From assembly GCF_017306545.1 (NCBI RefSeq), contig NZ_JAFKID010000044.1:1-32266 (forward strand): a stretch of DNA of 32,266 nucleotides, read 5' to 3'. The notes beneath the pieces are model-generated. The model was not told the DNA's origin. It saw only the letters and a program-made list of their open reading frames with translations, and did no database searches. Shown piece after piece: positions 7,986 through 15,651 of this stretch. The stretch is from Mesorhizobium sp. Lineage in GTDB: Bacteria > Pseudomonadota > Alphaproteobacteria > Rhizobiales > Rhizobiaceae. How positions within the stretch are numbered: the first letter of the stretch is position 1; every line of letters begins with the position of its first letter. The translations under genes were made by a program, and so were the position numbers.

Positions 7986-9050
7986 ATGGAAAAACGCCGC
8001 CTCGGCCGTACGGACCTTTTCGTGTCGCGCATCTGCCTGGGTTCGATGACCTGGGGCCAGCAGAACACCGAGGCCGAGGGCCACGCGCAGATGGACATGG
8101 CTTTCGAGCGCGGCGTCAATTTCATCGACACCGCAGAGCTTTATCCCATCCCGCCGAAAGCCGAGACGCAGGGACGCACCGAAAAGATCATCGGCACCTG
8201 GATGAAGGCGAAAGGCAACCGCGATCATGTGGTGCTGGCCTCCAAGGTGGTCGGCCGCACTGCCAACGAGTGGTTCCGCGGCGGCCGGCCCTCGAAGCTG
8301 GTGCGCGCCGACATCATCGACGCCGTGGAAAAGTCGCTGGCCAAGCTCGGCACCGACCGTCTCGACCTCTACCAGATCCACTGGCCGGACCGCGATATTC
8401 CGTGGGGCGCCAACCCGAGCCGTCTCGGCGTGCCGAGGCGGGCGGACGCGGCAGCGGTTCCCGATCCCGAGACGCCGGTGGCCGAGACGCTGGCCGTCTT
8501 CGACGAACTGGTGAAGGCCGGCAAGATCCGCCATTTCGGCCTGTCGAACGAAAGCTCGTGGGGCGTCATGCGCTTCCTGTCCGAAGCCGAGAAGGGCGTC
8601 GGCCCGCGCGTCGCCTCGCTCCAGAACGCCTACAATCTGGTGAACCGCTCCTTCGAGGTGAACTTGGCGGAAGTCTGCGCGCGCGAGGACGTGTCGCTGC
8701 TCGTCTATTCGCCGCTGGCGCAAGGCTATCTCACTGGCAAGTATGACCATGGCGCCCGCCCGCAAGGCTCGCGCACGCAGCTTTTCAACCGTGGCCAGCG
8801 CTACGAGACGCCGAACGCTGCCGAAGTCCAACTCGAATACAACACGCTTGCGCGCTCCTTCGGGCTGGAGCCGGCCTCCTTCGCCGCCGCCTTCGTGCTC
8901 AGCCGGCCGTTCGTGACGGCCAGCATCGTCGGCGCGACCACGCTTGCCCAATTGGAAACCGCGCTTTCGGCCATCGATGTCGACTGGACGGACGAGATGC
9001 GGAAGGCAGTGGACGCCGTGCACCAGCGGGTCGGCAATCCCTGTCCGTGA
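7986..9050 (+). CDS. Tas-like NADP(H)-dependent aldo-keto reductase
   Basis: A 354-aa aldo-keto reductase closely resembling E. coli Tas over its whole length, for example LGSMTWGQQNTEAEGHAQMD, AELYPIPPKAETQGRTE and NRSFEVNLAEV. The AKR tetrad is visible: Asp in FIDTAE, Tyr in ELYP, Lys in ASKVVG and His in IHWPD. Such enzymes reduce carbonyl compounds with NADPH in the cytoplasm; the natural substrate of Tas is not settled. The start at 7986 follows a GGAGAG site. It is a single gene converging with the deacetylase gene at 9076. Confidence 0.93.
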   Translation: MEKRRLGRTDLFVSRICLGSMTWGQQNTEAEGHAQMDMAFERGVNFIDTAELYPIPPKAETQGRTEKIIGTWMKAKGNRDHVVLASKVVGRTANEWFRGGRPSKLVRADIIDAVEKSLAKLGTDRLDLYQIHWPDRDIPWGANPSRLGVPRRADAAAVPDPETPVAETLAVFDELVKAGKIRHFGLSNESSWGVMRFLSEAEKGVGPRVASLQNAYNLVNRSFEVNLAEVCAREDVSLLVYSPLAQGYLTGKYDHGARPQGSRTQLFNRGQRYETPNAAEVQLEYNTLARSFGLEPASFAAAFVLSRPFVTASIVGATTLAQLETALSAIDVDWTDEMRKAVDAVHQRVGNPCP

Positions 9051-9075
9051 AGTGGCGGCGCCAACGGTTAGAGTG

Positions 9076-10110
9076 CTATCCTACCCGGTGCTTCCCGCCA
9101 AACCCCGTCAGGAACGATGTCAGGTTGTCGCCCAGCGCATCGCACAGATAGCCGCCTTCCTGCACGATGACCGTCGGTAGGCCGAGCCCGGCGATGGCCT
9201 CGCCGATGCGCGAAAAGCCCGGCGTCGAAACGGACAGGCCTCCGAACGGGTCGCCCTCGAAGGCGTCCAGCCCGAGCGCCACCACCAGCGCTTCCGGCGC
9301 GAAGGCGCGGATGCGCCGGAAGGCGACCTCCAGCGCTTCGAGGAAGGCGGCGTCGGCGGATTTGCGCGCCAATGGCAGGTTGAGGTTGTAGCCGAGGCCC
9401 GGTCCTTCGCCGCGCTCGTCGGCATGGCCCCAGAAGAAGGGGTAGAAGCGTACCGGGTCGGCGTGGAGCGAGACGGTCAGCACGTCGCCGCGTGCATAGA
9501 AGATGCCTTGCGTGCCGTTGCCGTGATGCAGGTCGACGTCGAGGATCGCCACCCGCGCCGCCTGTTTGCGCAGCGCCTGCGCCGCGACCGCCGAATTGTT
9601 GACGAAGCAGAAGCCGCCGGCGACGTCGGCGAAGGCGTGATGGCCGGGCGGACGGCAGAGCGCATAGGCCGCGGGCGCACCAGCCATGACGGCTTCGGCC
9701 GCTTCGACCGAGCTCCAGGCGCTCCACAGCGCGCTGCCCCATGTCTCGCCCGAGATCGGACAGGCGGTGTCGGCCATGTGGTAGCCGGCCTGGCCGACGG
9801 CGGAGGCCGGATAGGCGCCGTCGCGCGCCAGCGGATGGATGTTGGGAATCACTTCCGCCGAAGCCCCTTCGATGCGCTGCCAGCGGACAAAAATGTGTTC
9901 GAGGAAATCGAGATATTCCGGCGTATGCACCGCCGCCACCGGGCCGAGCCCATGGTTGCGCGGCCGCTCGATGGTGCAGCCGGCGGCCTTGGCGCCGGCA
10001 AGAAGTCGCTCGACGCGCGCCGGCTGCTCCGGGTTGGGCTGCTGTGCGCCACTGGACAGGAACATCTTCGGATCGTGCCGCTTCTGCTCCACGGCGTAGA
10101 AGGCTTTCAT
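9076..10110 (-). CDS. Acetylpolyamine amidohydrolase-type deacetylase (HDAC superfamily)
   Basis: A 344-aa zinc deacetylase of the histone deacetylase/acetylpolyamine amidohydrolase family. It aligns end to end with Mycoplana ramosa AphA-like sequences, as recalled. Zinc ligands and catalytic residues are in place: His157-His158 (PPGHHA), Asp193 and His195 (DVDLHHGNGT), Asp282 (GLDAFEGDP) and Tyr321 (EGGYLC). Family members remove acetyl groups from small amines such as acetylputrescine or acetylspermidine, and some act on acetamido acids. It is the last gene of a five-gene operon, and its ATG overlaps the TGA of the acetyltransferase gene (ATGA). Given the operon, a 4-acetamidobutyrate-like product could be its substrate; this is inference. 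Confidence 0.92.
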   Translation of the reverse strand: MKAFYAVEQKRHDPKMFLSSGAQQPNPEQPARVERLLAGAKAAGCTIERPRNHGLGPVAAVHTPEYLDFLEHIFVRWQRIEGASAEVIPNIHPLARDGAYPASAVGQAGYHMADTACPISGETWGSALWSAWSSVEAAEAVMAGAPAAYALCRPPGHHAFADVAGGFCFVNNSAVAAQALRKQAARVAILDVDLHHGNGTQGIFYARGDVLTVSLHADPVRFYPFFWGHADERGEGPGLGYNLNLPLARKSADAAFLEALEVAFRRIRAFAPEALVVALGLDAFEGDPFGGLSVSTPGFSRIGEAIAGLGLPTVIVQEGGYLCDALGDNLTSFLTGFGGKHRVG

Positions 10111-10601
10111 GCGGTTTCCTCGTCTGCGGCGGCGAAGGTCAGCAGGGCCTCGCCAATGAAATTGTAGACATGGTCGGCATCCCGCTCCATCCCGATGCGC
10201 TGGTAGAAGCGTTGCGCGACAATGTTGCCGGCGTCCACCTGCAATTCGATATAGACGCCTCCCTGGTCGCAAACCGCACGCGCCAGATGCCTGAGCAGGC
10301 GTTCGCCGATCTTGCGACCGCGATGGCTTTCGGCCACGAAAAGATCCTGCACATAGGCGCCGGGCTTTCCTCGCCATGTCGAATAAATGGGAAAATACAG
10401 GCACATGCCGGCGAATCTTGAATCGACTTCCGCAATCAGCGTGTGGAAATGGGGGTGCGGGCCGAAGCCGTCGCGGCGAATGTCGCCCGGCGTGCTCGTC
10501 ATCTTGTGCAGTTCGCCGACCGTCTCGGCGATGCCGATGAGAGCGGCATGGATGTCGTCCGCGTCGTCCGGCCGGGCAGGGCGGATGGTGAGCCCGGTCA
10601 A
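10107..10601 (-). CDS. GNAT family N-acetyltransferase (small amine type)
   Basis: A 164-aa GNAT acetyltransferase. It has the N-terminal TIRPARPDDADDI, a central AGMCLYFPIYSTWRGKPG resembling diamine/spermidine acetyltransferases, and the acetyl-CoA loop RGRKIG at 94-99 after the beta-strand VQDLFVAE. The C-terminal AQRFYQRIGM is the usual motif B region. It would acetylate an amine with acetyl-CoA in the cytoplasm. It overlaps its neighbours by 4 bp on both sides (start ATGA with the BKACE gene; stop with the deacetylase). This ties it to the catabolic operon and makes a pathway intermediate a more likely substrate than a protein. Confidence 0.88.
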   Translation of the reverse strand: MTGLTIRPARPDDADDIHAALIGIAETVGELHKMTSTPGDIRRDGFGPHPHFHTLIAEVDSRFAGMCLYFPIYSTWRGKPGAYVQDLFVAESHRGRKIGERLLRHLARAVCDQGGVYIELQVDAGNIVAQRFYQRIGMERDADHVYNFIGEALLTFAAADEETA

Positions 10602-11533
10602 AACGCCACCCGGTCGCCACCCTTCAGCGCCAGCATGACGCGCGCTTCGGCCGGCGTCGCCACCTCCAGCGACAGGCCCTCGACGATGCCACGGATGCGC
10701 TTGACCTGGTCGGCGTTGGATTTCGCCAGTCCTCGACCGTCATAGAGCGAATCCTCCAGCCCGACGCGCACGTTGCCGCCCATGGCAGCGGCCATCGAAA
10801 TCAGCGGCATCTGCGCCCGGCCGGCGGCCAGCACCGAGAAGCGGTAGTCGGTGCCGAACAGCTTGTCGGCGATGCGCTTCATGTGCATGAGGTTTTCCGG
10901 ATCGGCGCCGATGCCGCCCAGAATGCCCAGCACGAACTGGATGAAGAGCGGGCCGGAAACCAGCCCCCGGTCGCGGAAATGCGCCAGCGAATAAAGATGG
11001 CCGACGTCGTAGCACTCGAACTCGAAGCGCGTGCCGCAGCCCTTGCCGAGTTTTTCCAGGATCGTCTCCATATCGGCGAAGGTGTTCTTGAAGATGGTGT
11101 GGCGCGTGGCCTCCAAGAGCTTCGGCTCCCACTCATGCTGCCATTCGCGCGGCCGGTCGAGCATCGGGAACAGGCCGAAATTCATCGAGCCCATGTTGAG
11201 CGAGCACATTTCGGGCTGTGCCTGAAGCGGTGCGGCCAGCCGCTCCTCAAGCGTCATCAGCGAGGAGCCGCCGGTGGTGATGTTCACCACCGCGTCGGTC
11301 GCCTGCTTGATGCGCGGCAGGAATTGCATGAAGACGGTCGGATCGGCGGTCGGCCGGCCGTTTTCCGGGTCGCGGGCGTGCAGGTGCAGGATCGAGGCGC
11401 CGGCTTCGGCCGCAGCTATTGCCTCCGCCGCGATCTGGTCCGGCGTCACCGGCAGGTGCGGCGACATGGTCGGCGTATGCACCGAACCGGTGACGGCGCA
11501 GGTGATGATGACTTTGCGCGGTGCTGACGCCAT
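10598..11533 (-). CDS. Beta-keto acid cleavage enzyme (BKACE, DUF849)
   Basis: A 311-aa member of the BKACE family, whose founder is 3-keto-5-aminohexanoate cleavage enzyme (Kce). These zinc enzymes cleave a beta-keto acid with acetyl-CoA to give acetoacetate and a CoA ester. The zinc-binding HLHARDPENGRP is at 50-61 (His50, His52). Other hallmarks are NITTGGSS, the FECYDVGHLY segment and the late GGNVRVGLEDSLYDGRG. BKACE members differ in the acyl side chain accepted, so the substrate cannot be named from the fold. It follows the aminotransferase by 25 bp, so a beta-amino acid turned into a beta-keto acid is the natural feed. Confidence 0.93.
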   Translation of the reverse strand: MASAPRKVIITCAVTGSVHTPTMSPHLPVTPDQIAAEAIAAAEAGASILHLHARDPENGRPTADPTVFMQFLPRIKQATDAVVNITTGGSSLMTLEERLAAPLQAQPEMCSLNMGSMNFGLFPMLDRPREWQHEWEPKLLEATRHTIFKNTFADMETILEKLGKGCGTRFEFECYDVGHLYSLAHFRDRGLVSGPLFIQFVLGILGGIGADPENLMHMKRIADKLFGTDYRFSVLAAGRAQMPLISMAAAMGGNVRVGLEDSLYDGRGLAKSNADQVKRIRGIVEGLSLEVATPAEARVMLALKGGDRVAF

Positions 11534-11558
11534 TTTTGTCCCCCAGCGATTGCCTTGG

Positions 11559-12905
11559 TTAGCGATTGACCGGAAGGTCGAGTTCGGCCGCCAGCGCCTC
11601 CAGCGTATCGCCGAGAAGGCCCATGATCTCGCCGATCTGCTCGCGCGTCACGATCAACGGCGGGGCAACCATGAAATTGTCGCTCTCCGGCCCGCCCTTC
11701 ACGCGGCGCGAATAGACGATCAGCCCGCGCTCGAAGGCGAGATCGATGAGCCGCACGTTGGCGTTCAGATCGCGCGGCAACGGCACTTTCGCCACCGGGT
11801 CGGCGTAGAGTTCGGCGCCGGTCAGCAGGCCCTTGCCGCGCACGTCGGCGACGAAGGGGAAGCGGGCGGACAGCCCTTCCAGTTCGGCTTTCAGAACTTC
11901 GCCCATCGCGGCGGCGTTGTCGATCAGCCCGAGCCGGTCGGTTTCCGCCAGCGCCGCGCAGCCAGCGGCACAGGCCACGGGATTGGCGCCATAGGTATGG
12001 CCATGCAGGAAACCGCCCATGTCGAGAACCGGCCCGACGATGCGTTCCGATGCGGCCAGCGCGCCGAGCGGGGCGTAGCCCGAGGAAAGTCCCTTCGACA
12101 GCGAGACGATGTCCGGCCTGCAACCCCAGTGGTCGCCGCCGAGGAAGGCGCCCGTGCGGCCTATGCCGGTCATCACCTCGTCGTGGATGAGCAGGATGCC
12201 GTATTTGTCGCAGATCTCGCGGATGCGCGAAAAGTAGCTGTCGGGCGGCACGAGAGCCGCCGTCGCCGCACCGCCGATCGGCTCCATGATGAAGGCCAGA
12301 ACGCTTTCCGGTCCTTCGGCGAGGATCTTTTCCTCCAGCATGTCGGCATAACGCGTGCCGCGCTGTTCCAGTGAAAGGTTGTCGCGGTCGCGATGCACGA
12401 ACGGCGCCGGGATCAGCGGCATCGCATGGCCCATCTGCTCGAAGGCCGGCGTCAACACCGCGTCGCCGGTGACGCCGAGCGAGCCGATGGTGATGCCGTG
12501 ATAGGAGGGCATGCGGCCGATGATCTTCCAGCGGTTCGGCTGGCCGGTGGCGACCGCCCATTGCCGCGCCAGCTTCAGGCAGGCTTCCACCGCTTCCGAG
12601 CCGCCGGAGACGAAGTAGATCCGGTCGAGGCCGGGCAGGCGCGCGGCGAGGTCGCGCGCCAGATCGAGCGCCGGCTGGTTCTCGAAATGGATCGTGTAGG
12701 CGAAGGAGACGCGCTCCATCTGCCGCTTCATGGCATCGATGACCGTGCGGTTGCCGTGGCCGATATTGACGTTCACCGCGCCAGACGAGCCGTCGATATA
12801 GCGCTTGCCTGTGGCGTCCCACATGTAGATGCCGTCCGCCCGGTCGATCAGCGGGCGCGGCGCGCGGGTGAAGTGGAAGAGGTTGGGCTTGGTCTGGACG
12901 TTCAT
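11559..12905 (-). CDS. Class III PLP-dependent aminotransferase (omega/beta-amino acid type)
   Basis: A 448-aa class III (fold type I) aminotransferase. The PLP lysine is Lys271 in VSLSKGLSSGYAPLGA, and the PLP-ring aspartate is in IHDEVMTGIGRTG (Asp242). Residues YFVSGGSEAVEACLKLAR carry the phosphate-binding turn, and HGHTYGANPVACAA is the typical later motif. Relatives include beta-alanine, GABA and diamine transaminases. Position before a BKACE gene suggests it makes a beta-keto acid from a beta-amino acid. The start at 12905 has GAGG five bases upstream, and the gap to the preceding gene is only 11 bp, so they form one operon. Confidence 0.9.
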   Translation of the reverse strand: MNVQTKPNLFHFTRAPRPLIDRADGIYMWDATGKRYIDGSSGAVNVNIGHGNRTVIDAMKRQMERVSFAYTIHFENQPALDLARDLAARLPGLDRIYFVSGGSEAVEACLKLARQWAVATGQPNRWKIIGRMPSYHGITIGSLGVTGDAVLTPAFEQMGHAMPLIPAPFVHRDRDNLSLEQRGTRYADMLEEKILAEGPESVLAFIMEPIGGAATAALVPPDSYFSRIREICDKYGILLIHDEVMTGIGRTGAFLGGDHWGCRPDIVSLSKGLSSGYAPLGALAASERIVGPVLDMGGFLHGHTYGANPVACAAGCAALAETDRLGLIDNAAAMGEVLKAELEGLSARFPFVADVRGKGLLTGAELYADPVAKVPLPRDLNANVRLIDLAFERGLIVYSRRVKGGPESDNFMVAPPLIVTREQIGEIMGLLGDTLEALAAELDLPVNR

Positions 12906-12916
12906 TCGATCCTCGT

Positions 12917-14557
12917 TCACGAGCGGCCGAGATAACGGTCGAGCACGTTCCGCGTCACCCGCTCTATCATCGCATCCTGCCGCAGCAGCCCCGCCACCCA
13001 TTCGCAGGTGCCGGCGTGGAAGACCTCGCCCTTGCCGCGCTTGAAATTGACGATCATGCCGTTGGAGTAGCGCACTTTCTCAAGGTTCTCGTCGCTTGCG
13101 TCGCCATAGAGCGTCTCGGCGACGAAGCGGCCGTCCTCGTCGCCGAAGAACTGGTCTTCCAGCGGTATGTCGGGGCTGTCTTCGACCTGGCAGGCCATGC
13201 CGAGCGCCAATATCTCCAGCCCGTCCGGCGCGCCGCTTGTGGCGCTGGGGTAGGGCAGGCCATGACGCATCTCGTAGTCCAGCCCGTCCACCTCATAGCC
13301 GAAGACGTGGCTCTCGGCGCCCAGTATGTCGCCGTAATAGAGCCCGGTGCCGGCGAAGGCCCAGTGCTGCGGGCGATAAATGGGAAAGCCGCGCGCGCCG
13401 CGCGGCGCGCAGCCGCCCCAGCCGGCATAGATGCCGTTCGAGGCGTTGAGCCCGAAGGTCTTGCATCCGGCGCGGCCGATCTCCGGCGCTTCCCACGAAT
13501 TGGTGGCGCGCGTCACGTCGCCGCCGCGATAGGCGGGGTCTTCGGCGCGCGCCCGGTACTTGTAGCAGACCTGTTTGGATCCAAAGTCCTCCAGCCGCGT
13601 CTGCCACATGAAGTTGCCGGCGAAGCGCGCCGCATACCCGCCCTGCTCGACGAAGGCGTCGACCGCGTCGCGCATCTCCCACGTCCAGTATTCGTCGTGA
13701 CCGACGAAGACGGCGCAGTCGTAGTCGAGCAAAATGTCGGGCGAAAAATGCAGGTCGTGCTGGCTGGCGAGGTCGACCTGATAGCCGGCCCGCTCGGCGA
13801 AGCGGAAGAAATGGCTGTCGTAGCTCGCCCAACCGGCGGAGGCGTATTTCTTGGAATGGCCGGTGGCGTAGGCCCATTCCATATGTGGATAGCGCGGCAC
13901 GGCGCCGGGCGGCATCGCCACCTCCAGCGGCACGCGCGGCGCGTCGGTCGGTTTTACGACGAAGCCGCGACACCATGGGCGCTGCGTCGAGACGATGGGC
14001 GAATAAAGGTTGCCGTCTGGCCCGGTGATACCTTCATAGTGGTTCGAGCCGCCCCATGTGTTGTACGCGAGCCATGTGCCGGTCGCCGCGACTTGCAGGA
14101 TGCGGCCCTGCTTCCGGCCCGGCCTCGGCAGGACGATGAGCACATGATGGCAGCGGATCTGCTGCCCGTCGCGGCCTTGCGCCGTCAGCGTCAGGCGATA
14201 GCCGCCGGACGGCCAGTCTTCGCCGATGCGAAACTCGAAACTCGTTTCCCAGCCGCAACCTTCGACCGAACAATCGTCCGGCGTCTCCTGCCAGCGGGCG
14301 GCGATACCCGTTTGCTCGAAGACCTTCGTCTCCCTGCCGCCGTCGCGCACGATTTCCAGCGCAAAGCGCGGCGCCGTCGAACTGACCTGCAACCGCACCG
14401 TCTCGCCCGGCCGATAGGAGAAGCGGTCGCTGTAGCACCAGATTTCGCCGCGCTCGCCGTCCATGCCCGGCCGTTCGTAATAGTGGCTGCGCACGGCGAG
14501 CCTGCGCTGTTCGTGCGTCAGGCCGAAATCCGGGAATTCTGTCGGCAGGCCGGTCAT
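12917..14557 (-). CDS. N,N-dimethylformamidase large-subunit-like amidohydrolase
   Basis: A 546-aa protein matching the large (beta) subunit of N,N-dimethylformamidase. It has an N-terminal beta-sandwich-like region (EIWCYSDRFSYRPGETVRL) followed by the large conserved domain with NTWGGSNHYEG, the strongly conserved VGHDEYWTWEMRD, GGYAARFAGNFMWQTR, and near the end VFHAGTCEWVAGLL. DMFase is an iron amidohydrolase with a large and a small subunit; no small-subunit gene is visible here, and other members of this large-subunit family are probably not true DMFases. It is the first gene of the catabolic operon and may open the pathway by cleaving an amide. The start at 14557 has an AAGGA site upstream. 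Confidence 0.82.
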   Translation of the reverse strand: MTGLPTEFPDFGLTHEQRRLAVRSHYYERPGMDGERGEIWCYSDRFSYRPGETVRLQVSSTAPRFALEIVRDGGRETKVFEQTGIAARWQETPDDCSVEGCGWETSFEFRIGEDWPSGGYRLTLTAQGRDGQQIRCHHVLIVLPRPGRKQGRILQVAATGTWLAYNTWGGSNHYEGITGPDGNLYSPIVSTQRPWCRGFVVKPTDAPRVPLEVAMPPGAVPRYPHMEWAYATGHSKKYASAGWASYDSHFFRFAERAGYQVDLASQHDLHFSPDILLDYDCAVFVGHDEYWTWEMRDAVDAFVEQGGYAARFAGNFMWQTRLEDFGSKQVCYKYRARAEDPAYRGGDVTRATNSWEAPEIGRAGCKTFGLNASNGIYAGWGGCAPRGARGFPIYRPQHWAFAGTGLYYGDILGAESHVFGYEVDGLDYEMRHGLPYPSATSGAPDGLEILALGMACQVEDSPDIPLEDQFFGDEDGRFVAETLYGDASDENLEKVRYSNGMIVNFKRGKGEVFHAGTCEWVAGLLRQDAMIERVTRNVLDRYLGRS

Positions 14558-14645
14558 GGCGATCCTTGAAAAGAAGCTGCCGTCATTTCGGCCGAGCGCG
14601 GGCCGTGCGTCAAGCAAACCCATCGGGCCAGCGCGAGGGGTTCGG

Positions 14646-14674
14646 TTGGCCGGGCGAACGCAAGCCTATATATG
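14646..14674 (+). promoter_or_regulatory. Candidate sigma70-type promoter of the ParB-like gene
   Basis: TTGGCC (14646-14651) and TATATG (14669-14674) are 17 bp apart and lie about 26 bp before the ATG at 14701. The -10 stands out as an AT-rich island in GC-rich DNA. The opposite-strand operon starting at 14557 shares this 143-bp gap, and no equally clear promoter was seen for it. Confidence 0.4.
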
Positions 14675-14700
14675 TGGTGGTCGCGTTCCAGGGAGGCAGG

Positions 14701-14949
14701 ATGCTGAGGGTCCAGAAAATCAAGATCGTCGACGTCTACGTGCCGACGGCGCGCCGCAAGCTCTTGCATCCCGAAACGGTACGCTCGCTCGCCGAGGATA
14801 TTCTGGAAAACGGCCTGAAGACGCCGATCCAGGTGCGTGAGGACGGCAAGCGCTTTGTCCTCGTCGAAGGCCAGCATCGGCTGGAGGCGATGAACTGGTT
14901 GGGCGAAGAAGCCATCGACGCCTATATCGTGCACGCGAAACGGCATTGA
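14701..14949 (+). CDS. Lone ParB/Srx-type domain protein
   Basis: An 82-aa protein consisting only of a ParB N-terminal (ParB/sulfiredoxin fold) domain: DVYVPTARRKLLHPETVRSL, then IQVREDGKRFVLVEGQHRLEAM. GQHR at 57-60 corresponds to the GERR phosphate-binding box of ParB, which binds nucleotide. There is no helix-turn-helix or dimerisation domain, so it is not a chromosome-partition ParB. The role is unknown; stand-alone domains of this type occur as nucleases, nucleotide-binding regulators or kinases. A GGGAGGCAGG site precedes the ATG. It diverges from the catabolic operon but need not be related to it. Confidence 0.75.
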   Translation: MLRVQKIKIVDVYVPTARRKLLHPETVRSLAEDILENGLKTPIQVREDGKRFVLVEGQHRLEAMNWLGEEAIDAYIVHAKRH

Positions 14950-15108
14950 ACCGGCTTCTCGTCGTCGGTATCCGGTCAGCTTGAAATTGCGGCGGAAGGT
15001 TCGTCCCAACCGCTTGGTGTTCCTTCGCGTCGATGAAAAGAATGCGTCGCCGCCGGTGCCTTTCTTGTGGCAATGCAGCATATTTTTCCTGATCTTGCCG
15101 CAACATAG

Positions 15109-15129
15109 CCGCCAAACGATCATTGGCGG
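15109..15129. repeat. Short hairpin CCGCCAA-N7-TTGGCGG
   Basis: A perfect 7-bp stem with a 7-base loop in the 234-bp gap between the ParB-like gene and the next small gene. No U-run follows, so a simple terminator is not obvious. An operator or a 5'-leader hairpin for the downstream gene are alternatives. Nothing else was recognised in 14950-15183. Confidence 0.35.
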
Positions 15130-15183
15130 GCCACGATGGCCTTCCTATCTAAAGGCTGAGGCGGGCCGATGAGGAGGCTATCC

Positions 15184-15390
15184 ATGACCGAGGGCGCGAG
15201 AACCCTGGACGAACTGTTGAGCGATCCGACGATCCAGCTTGTCATGGCGCGTGACGGCTGGCAGGCGGACGATATCCGGCTTCTGCTGGAGAAGGCGCGC
15301 GACCGCGCGGCCGAGCGCGACATGATTCCGCCGGCGCATGTCATCGAAACGTACTGGGCGCAGCGCATGGGCGTTTTGAAAGCCCGCTAG
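15184..15390 (+). CDS. Small protein, 68 aa, unknown function
   Basis: A 68-aa protein starting MTEGARTLDELLSDPTIQLV and ending HVIETYWAQRMGVLKAR. The start at 15184 is fixed by GAGGAGG (15171-15177) six bases upstream; an ATG at 15169 would overlap that site. It is amphipathic and charged, with a DGWQADDIRLLLEKARDRAAERD helix, and has no signal peptide or membrane segment. No family was recognised. The strong ribosome-binding site and typical codon use argue that it is expressed. Confidence 0.65.
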   Translation: MTEGARTLDELLSDPTIQLVMARDGWQADDIRLLLEKARDRAAERDMIPPAHVIETYWAQRMGVLKAR

Positions 15391-15651
15391 CGGCCGCGCA
15401 GGCCTGCAAAAGCCGGCAGGCTGCCGGCAGCGGTCGTTCGGCCGCGTTTCCTTGCTATGAACACGATGCGCAAAGCGACCTTGCCGGCTACCGGCGAGGA
15501 CGTTTGTGCTGACGCCTTCCTGTGTTCGGCCCGCATCGCCGACAATTTTTCCGGCATTTAAGGTTTGTTGGTAATTTCTCGTTAGCAATTGTCTTGGCCC
15601 GCCCGGTTGAGGTGGTGCCGCCCGATTCTTTGTCGTGCGTACGGGTTCGTC

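Noticed and set aside
10111-10620. A long N-terminal extension of the deacetylase
   Set aside because: It overlaps the GNAT gene in a different frame. The homologous family starts at MKAFYAVEQ (10110), which has an ATGA coupling to the upstream gene.
13016-14569. A 517-codon open frame on the plus strand
   Set aside because: It is antisense to the DMFase-like gene, which carries the conserved HDEYW region and sits in an operon.
15412-15428. GC-rich dyad GCCGGCAGG/CTGCCGGC after the 68-aa gene as an intrinsic terminator
   Set aside because: There is almost no loop in the full dyad and no T-run behind it, so it cannot be called a terminator with confidence.
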